This document shows, in pieces, positions 6,476 to 9,755 of a DNA stretch of 9,755 nucleotides. Position 1 is the first letter of the stretch. Each line of letters opens with the position of its first letter. Under the pieces are notes generated by a model, which worked only from the letters and a program-made list of their open reading frames with translations, ran no database searches and was not told where the DNA came from. Where the stretch lies: NCBI GenBank assembly GCA_049613665.1, contig JBMZCV010000186.1, forward strand, positions 1 to 9,755, in the 5' to 3' direction. Made by a program: the position numbers and the translations under genes. Source of the DNA: JBMZCV01 sp049613665 (GTDB taxonomy: Bacteria; Bacteroidota; Bacteroidia; Chitinophagales; UBA2359).

Positions 6476-6532
6476 TTTTGTATTTACAAAACAACAACAC
6501 ATTTACAAAAAAAGCTTGAATAAACAAAGCTT
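6476..6532 (+). promoter_or_regulatory. Paired direct repeats ahead of tatD
   Basis: ATTTACAAAA occurs at 6482-6491 and 6501-6510, 19 bases apart. AAAGCTT occurs at 6511-6517 and 6526-6532, 15 bases apart. The first ATTTACAAAA is also part of a small hairpin, TTTTGT (6476-6481) with ACAAAA (6486-6491). Such doublets could be binding sites for a regulator of tatD; this is inference from pattern alone. Confidence 0.35.
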
Positions 6533-6566
6533 ATAATGACAGCCAAATATAACTTTACACTCACAT

Positions 6567-7376
6567 ATGTTTATTGATACACATGCACACCTATATCTCA
6601 AAAATTTTGAGGCCGATAGGCAAGAAATGATAGCAAGAGCCTTAGAAAATCAAGTAAACCTTATGTTTTTGCCCAATATCGACAGTTCTAGCATAGCAGA
6701 TATGTATAATTTGGTGGCCGCCTTTCCCAACAATTGCTTTGCAATGATGGGCATACACCCTTGTTCTATTAAGGAAAATTATGAAGAAGAGTTAGCTATT
6801 GCCAAAACAGAACTAGAACAACAAAAACAGCTTTTTTATGCTATTGGCGAAATAGGATTAGATTACTATTGGGATACTAGCTTCAAAAAAGAGCAGCAAG
6901 ATGCCTTGAGAAGGCAAATTGAGTGGGCAAAAGAATTGCGTTTGCCTATCGTTTTGCATTGCAGGGATTCTTTTGATGACACTTTTGAGATTGTCAAAGA
7001 AATGAAAGATGAAAATTTGAGTGGCGTATTCCATTGTTTTGGCGGCACAATTGCAGAAGCAGAAAAAATCATTGCTTTAGGCGATTTTTATATGGGCCTT
7101 GGTGGTACTACTACTTATAAAAAAAGTGGTGACTTGCGAACAACCATTGATGCCATAGACCTGAAACATTTTGTGCTAGAAACTGATGCTCCTTATCTAG
7201 CTCCAGAGCCTTACCGCTCGGCAAAAAATCGAAAAAAAAGACGCAATGAAAGTGCTTATGTTGTAGCTACGGCTCAAAAAATTGCTGACATCAAAAATAT
7301 AACACTCGAAACAGTAGCTAATGTTACTACTCAAAATGCCGAAACTTTATTTAAGCTGAAAAGTGTATTGCAATAA
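6567..7376 (+). CDS. tatD: TatD family metal-dependent hydrolase/DNase
   Basis: A 269-residue TIM-barrel hydrolase of the TatD/YcfH/YjjV family. Characterised members are metal-dependent 3'-5' exonucleases acting in the cytoplasm on DNA, linked to DNA repair and DNA clearance. D-aminoacyl-tRNA deacylase activity is also reported for relatives. The metal ligands are all present: H6 and H8 (DTHAH), E95 (GEIGLDYY), H131 (LHCRD), H156 (GVFHCF) and D207 (LETDAPYLAPEPYR). GIHP (62-65) is another family mark. The C-terminal motif usually written RNEP is RNES here, a mild change. The length is typical. The start is the ATG at 6567, so that the family's MFIDTHAH opening is at the very N-terminus. The next gene starts 39 bases after the stop, so co-transcription is plausible. 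Whether it is TatD itself or a YcfH-type paralogue cannot be told. Confidence 0.93.
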   Translation: MFIDTHAHLYLKNFEADRQEMIARALENQVNLMFLPNIDSSSIADMYNLVAAFPNNCFAMMGIHPCSIKENYEEELAIAKTELEQQKQLFYAIGEIGLDYYWDTSFKKEQQDALRRQIEWAKELRLPIVLHCRDSFDDTFEIVKEMKDENLSGVFHCFGGTIAEAEKIIALGDFYMGLGGTTTYKKSGDLRTTIDAIDLKHFVLETDAPYLAPEPYRSAKNRKKRRNESAYVVATAQKIADIKNITLETVANVTTQNAETLFKLKSVLQ

Positions 7377-7415
7377 GTAGTATTTGTTATTTTGCTCATC
7401 AATGACATAAAAGAT

Positions 7416-8165
7416 ATGAAAAAAATAGTTTTGCTCATTATCCTTTTTCAATGTTTAGTTTGCGGTTCAATTTTGGCACAAAACCTTGAGAAAGAAGATG
7501 TTATATATCTCAAAAATGGTGGTGTAATAAGAGGAACAATTATTGAATATGTAGCAGACGGTGCAATAAAAATAGAAGTTGTAGGACAAAATATATTGGT
7601 TTTTGAGACTGATGAGGTCGAAAAAATGCAAAAGGAAGCAGTTTTGACATATCGAAAAAAGAAGCGAGGTGTTTATTTTAGCGAAAGCCGATATGCTAAT
7701 CATAGTAGCTTTGGTATTTTGTTTTCACAAAATGATGGTGTAAGTTCAAGTATAGAAACGGTAAACTCTTATCGCATAAAACCTTATCTGAGTTTGGGCG
7801 CAGGTGTAGGCTTGATGTGGATGAATACTTGGCGGCTAGGCTGGGCTAGAGCAATGCCTATTTTTGTAGATGTTCGTGGCGATGTATTGCCAAAAGCACG
7901 CACAACACCTTTTTATTATACGCAAATTGGCTATGGTATAGATACTGCTGGTGAACTAAATGACGAGCGAAAAGGTGGTGTTTATTTTGCACTTGGTACA
8001 GGTATCAAAATCCGAACTCGCTCGAAAATGGCTTTTACCTTTGGCATTGGCTATATGCACCAACATCAAGAAATCAGAGAAACAGATTGGTGGAATGATG
8101 GGCAAATCATTGAGCGTTCTATCAACTATCGGCGTATTGCATTTCGCACAGGTTTTGCGTTTTAA
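7416..8165 (+). CDS. Predicted exported outer-membrane barrel-like protein
   Basis: I do not recognise a named family. The 249-residue product starts with MKKIVLLIILFQCLVC and has a likely signal peptide cut at A21|Q22. The early mature part, DVIYLKNGGVIRGTIIEY (28-45), is of a kind common in Bacteroidota surface proteins: a short beta-rich module often placed before a barrel. From about residue 90 on, alternating aromatic/polar stretches with many Gly (LSLGAGVGLMWM, YYTQIGYGID, YFALGTGIKI, FTFGIGYMHQ) suggest roughly eight beta strands. The protein ends in FRTGFAF, with the terminal Phe typical of outer-membrane barrels. The cysteines at 13 and 16 do not fit a lipobox. I chose the ATG at 7416; a TTG at 7392 would put eight residues before the signal peptide. 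The stop codon overlaps or abuts repeat copy F. Localisation is inferred and function unknown. Confidence 0.8.
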   Translation: MKKIVLLIILFQCLVCGSILAQNLEKEDVIYLKNGGVIRGTIIEYVADGAIKIEVVGQNILVFETDEVEKMQKEAVLTYRKKKRGVYFSESRYANHSSFGILFSQNDGVSSSIETVNSYRIKPYLSLGAGVGLMWMNTWRLGWARAMPIFVDVRGDVLPKARTTPFYYTQIGYGIDTAGELNDERKGGVYFALGTGIKIRTRSKMAFTFGIGYMHQHQEIRETDWWNDGQIIERSINYRRIAFRTGFAF

Positions 8166-8273
8166 ATGCCAAACACTATTTAATAAAGAGCCTAAATTGT
8201 TGCTAACATCTTGATAATCAAGGTGTTATGTTGTTCTCTCAAATACCAAAAAACATCTGAGCAACTACATAAA
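8163..8273 (+). repeat. Intergenic repeat copy F
   Basis: A full-length copy that begins at the stop codon of the barrel-protein gene (TAA, then ATGCCAAACACT and ATTTAATAAA). In the large hairpin TAACATCTTGA (8204-8214) pairs with TCAAGGTGTTA (8218-8228). Here the usual A-G mismatch is repaired to a C-G pair, and one T-G wobble is present. Block 3 (8241-8273, AAATACCAAAAAAC start) matches copy B. The small hairpin is weakened by two mismatches. It occupies most of the 149-bp gap to the next gene. Confidence 0.75.
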
Positions 8274-8287
8274 AAAAATGTTTTTTT
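8271..8287. repeat. A8-TG-T7 palindrome
   Basis: Eight A, then TG, then seven T, at the end of repeat copy F and 27 bases before the next start codon. It is one of several A-tract/T-tract palindromes in the gaps of this window. On the plus strand it ends in a T-tract and could stop transcription weakly. Confidence 0.4.
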
Positions 8288-8314
8288 CAATTTCAAAAAT
8301 ATATTCTATTCCTC

Positions 8315-9067
8315 ATGTTTGCTAAAGTTATTTTAATCTTACATAAATTACAATATCCAATACCTGGTTTTTTTACATTTGGCTTGTGGGTTGTCACTTT
8401 TTTTTCATTTTTGATGGGCAATAGCACAATAGGCTCGTATTTATTATACTTTTTAATGCTCAAAATTGTTGTGCAATTTAGTTTTATTGCTATTGTTGCC
8501 AAAAAAATGGCAGCACAAGAAAACCTTGAAGAAATACAAAAATATACCTCTCATACTCGTATGAAAACCACTCAAAATGGTATGTCTAATATGGCTGGTT
8601 TTCGAGAAATGATGGAAAAACAAGCGAGAAATATGGAGCAAAAAGCACAGCAAAGTTCCAATAGTCGACAAACTATTCACACTCCCAAAAGCAATGATGA
8701 TTATATTGAATATGAAGAAGTAGAAGAGGAAGTTTTCTATAAAGGTTTGGAAATAGGCGATATTGTGCAAGTAAATGAGGGTACTTCTGACCCAGATTTT
8801 CCAGAATTAAATTTGTCTGGCTATCATGCTCGTATCAAAAACTTGTATCAAGAAGATGGAGTTTTGTTGGTTGCTATCACTTGGGATAGTATTTCATTAG
8901 AATCAATGCCGCTAAAATATTTTAGGCTGGCTAAAGAAAAAGAACTTGATTTTTTTGAGATGATTCTTGAAATAAGCGAAGTTTCGAAAGCTACTGCAAG
9001 AGATGCAATAGCAGATGTAGAAAAAATGAGACAAAAAATACGCATTTTGTTGGCAGATGATGAATAA
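8315..9067 (+). CDS. Membrane-anchored protein of unknown function with SH3-like C-terminal domain
   Basis: I cannot name a family with certainty. The 250-residue product has two hydrophobic segments, about 19-34 and 42-62, so it is probably an inner-membrane hairpin. A polar, Met/Gln-rich stretch (65-125), likely coiled or disordered, follows, then an acidic run (YIEYEEVEEEV, 130-140). The last 110 residues look like a small beta-barrel: GDIVQVNEGTSDPDFPEL (148-165), SGYHARI (168-174), ITWDSISLESMPLKYF (188-203), then a helical end. The pattern of GD-V-V, a DPD turn, G-ARI and WDS-SL-MP resembles SH3-like domains of short acidic bacterial proteins, some of them described as calcium-binding. 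That link is memory-based and unproven. The start is the ATG at 8315. It is separated from the upstream gene by repeat copy F and ends ahead of a strong terminator, so it may be its own unit. Confidence 0.75.
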   Translation: MFAKVILILHKLQYPIPGFFTFGLWVVTFFSFLMGNSTIGSYLLYFLMLKIVVQFSFIAIVAKKMAAQENLEEIQKYTSHTRMKTTQNGMSNMAGFREMMEKQARNMEQKAQQSSNSRQTIHTPKSNDDYIEYEEVEEEVFYKGLEIGDIVQVNEGTSDPDFPELNLSGYHARIKNLYQEDGVLLVAITWDSISLESMPLKYFRLAKEKELDFFEMILEISEVSKATARDAIADVEKMRQKIRILLADDE

Positions 9068-9117
9068 AGTATTGTTGTCATCTTTTCGCATTTTCTAAAG
9101 GTGTTTGATTAAACAAT

Positions 9118-9153
9118 AAAAGGTAATATGTCGAAAACTACATATTACCTTTT
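9118..9153. terminator. Bidirectional intrinsic terminator between convergent genes
   Basis: AAAAGGTAATATGT (9118-9131) and ACATATTACCTTTT (9140-9153) form a perfect 14-bp helix with an 8-base loop. The stem begins with an A-run and ends with a T-run, so it can work on both strands. It lies 51 bases after the stop of the membrane-anchored protein gene and 78 bases after the stop of the convergent small gene. Confidence 0.8.
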
Positions 9154-9230
9154 AGTATTTAAATCGTAACTATTTACGTTATGGCAATTTTGGCTAAAAA
9201 ATACCTAAACAGTTACTTTAAATCAAACTC

Positions 9231-9614
9231 TTATTGTTTATTTAGCAATTCTATATCATCAACAAAATAGTCGGTGTCACCTTGCCAAGAAAATGCCTTT
9301 ATTTTTTGTTTATAATGCAATGAAACTTTCTTACCTTCATATTGTTGCAGTCTTTCATAAACAGCTTCATCGGCTACCGAAAAGTTCCACAATTGCGTAT
9401 TCATCAAAATGCTTGCTTCGCTATCGCCGCCTACTCCTCCAAGATTGAGCTGTCCTTCAATAGTTTTGAAAACAAAACCTTTTTTTGAAATTTTAGTTAA
9501 ATAACCAGCTCTATTTCCTTCGCTGTAAGTCATATTACAAACTAAAAAATAGATGATAAGTCCGATTGTCAGTAATGAAAAAATTAAAGCGGTTGCTTTT
9601 TTAGCTGTCTGCAT
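9231..9614 (-). CDS. Conserved small membrane-anchored protein, Bacteroidota type
   Basis: A 127-residue protein with one transmembrane segment or uncleaved anchor (about 9-26), followed by a soluble domain, probably periplasmic. The domain pattern matches a widespread, uncharacterised Bacteroidota family as I remember it: YSEGNRAGYLTKISKKGFVF (30-49), KTIEGQLNLGG (50-60), LWNFSV (75-80), LHYKQK (99-104) and WQGDTDYFVDDIE (110-122). Members are sometimes labelled 6-phosphogluconate dehydrogenase in databases; nothing here supports that, as there is no Rossmann motif and the protein is far too short. The function is unknown. The start is the ATG at 9614. It is convergent with the preceding gene, and no partner gene is visible upstream within the window. 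Confidence 0.82.
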   Translation of the reverse strand: MQTAKKATALIFSLLTIGLIIYFLVCNMTYSEGNRAGYLTKISKKGFVFKTIEGQLNLGGVGGDSEASILMNTQLWNFSVADEAVYERLQQYEGKKVSLHYKQKIKAFSWQGDTDYFVDDIELLNKQ

Positions 9615-9657
9615 ATTTTTTGTTTTTTTTGTTATGTTTGTTTAGTAAATACTCGAA

Positions 9658-9665
9658 CAAATTTA
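9658..9665 (-). promoter_or_regulatory. Possible -7 element for the small membrane-protein gene
   Basis: On the minus strand this reads TAAATTTG, an exact match to the Bacteroidota -7 consensus TAnnTTTG, 44 bases ahead of the start codon. No TTG is present at the usual -33 distance. Confidence 0.3.
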
Positions 9666-9755
9666 TTTTGCAAGCTATTGCACTGTAATCTAAGTAATTA
9701 TATATTTTGAGAGTATTAGAAATGACATATTTCTAAAACAATAAGTGTCCATTCT

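Larger units (their letters stand above)
6056..6566. other. 511-bp divergent regulatory region
   Basis: No gene is supported here; the one frame of 61 codons on the minus strand lacks any family feature. The region holds a short hairpin at 6076-6094, a strong hairpin (6140-6170) that may be a repeat relic, an A7-TGC-T6 palindrome (6238-6253), repeat copy G, and paired direct repeats just ahead of tatD. Promoters for the thioredoxin-like gene and for tatD should both be here. Confidence 0.6.

Noticed and set aside
6317..6502. 61-codon minus-strand frame in the divergent gap
   Set aside because: It overlaps repeat copy G and the tatD upstream repeats, has a composition like noncoding DNA and no recognisable domain.
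7428..7466. Lipoprotein signal in the barrel-like protein (cysteines at residues 13 and 16)
   Set aside because: Neither cysteine is preceded by a lipobox; cleavage after A21 before Gln is more likely.
141..8273. CRISPR array
   Set aside because: The repeats are kilobases apart, imperfect, in both orientations and without uniform spacers or cas genes.
9103..9240. Long inverted repeat (GTTTGATT, TAAACAATAA) bracketing the terminator
   Set aside because: The two pieces appear in swapped order on the other side and one is the end of a coding sequence, so they do not form a consistent inverted repeat.
9743..9755. ATAAGTGTCCAT at the window end as the start of another repeat copy
   Set aside because: Only about 12 bases resemble block 1 of copy A and the window ends, so it cannot be judged.

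Overview
This is an AT-rich window with low coding density. It looks like chromosomal DNA of a member of the Bacteroidota (Cytophaga/Flavobacterium-like). Three things suggest this: secreted proteins whose predicted cleavage site is followed by Gln (G|Q, A|Q); a holB-ricT gene pair of the Bacteroidota type, in which RicT has an extra N-terminal cysteine cluster; and a small conserved membrane protein (9231-9614) of a kind I know mainly from this phylum. The genus cannot be fixed from the sequence. No rRNA, tRNA, CRISPR array, integrase, transposase or phage gene is visible.

Layout. On the minus strand lie holB (1983-3092, DNA polymerase III delta' subunit) and, downstream of it, ricT (257-1825, PSP1-domain protein). 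The 710-bp gap 3093-3802 holds repeats and a 158-bp MITE-like fold-back element. On the plus strand follows a 6-pyruvoyl-tetrahydropterin synthase/QueD-family gene (3803-4213) with a good terminator. It converges on a minus-strand gene for an exported thioredoxin-like protein with a long helical C-terminus (4436-6055). The divergent gap 6056-6566 has hairpins, diverged repeat copies and short direct repeats. Then come plus-strand tatD (6567-7376), a gene for a predicted outer-membrane barrel-like protein (7416-8165) and a gene for a membrane-anchored protein of unknown function (8315-9067). A perfect 14-bp bidirectional terminator separates the last of these from a convergent small membrane-protein gene (9231-9614).

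The genes are mostly housekeeping genes and do not form one pathway. holB-ricT is an old gene neighbourhood, also found in Firmicutes. tatD and the barrel-protein gene are 39 bp apart and may be co-transcribed.

The unusual content is between the genes. A family of roughly 110-bp repeats occurs about seven to eight times, on both strands and never inside a gene. Each fuller copy has a small hairpin (AGTGC-CAA-GCACT type), an AT-rich spacer and a larger hairpin (arms CTAACACATTGA and TCAAGGTGTTAG). Paired substitutions between copies suggest the folded structure is maintained. Several copies start at or just after stop codons. With the MITE and several A-tract/T-tract palindromes, this is the best candidate in the window for something undescribed. 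I see no defence, secretion or biosynthetic system here.
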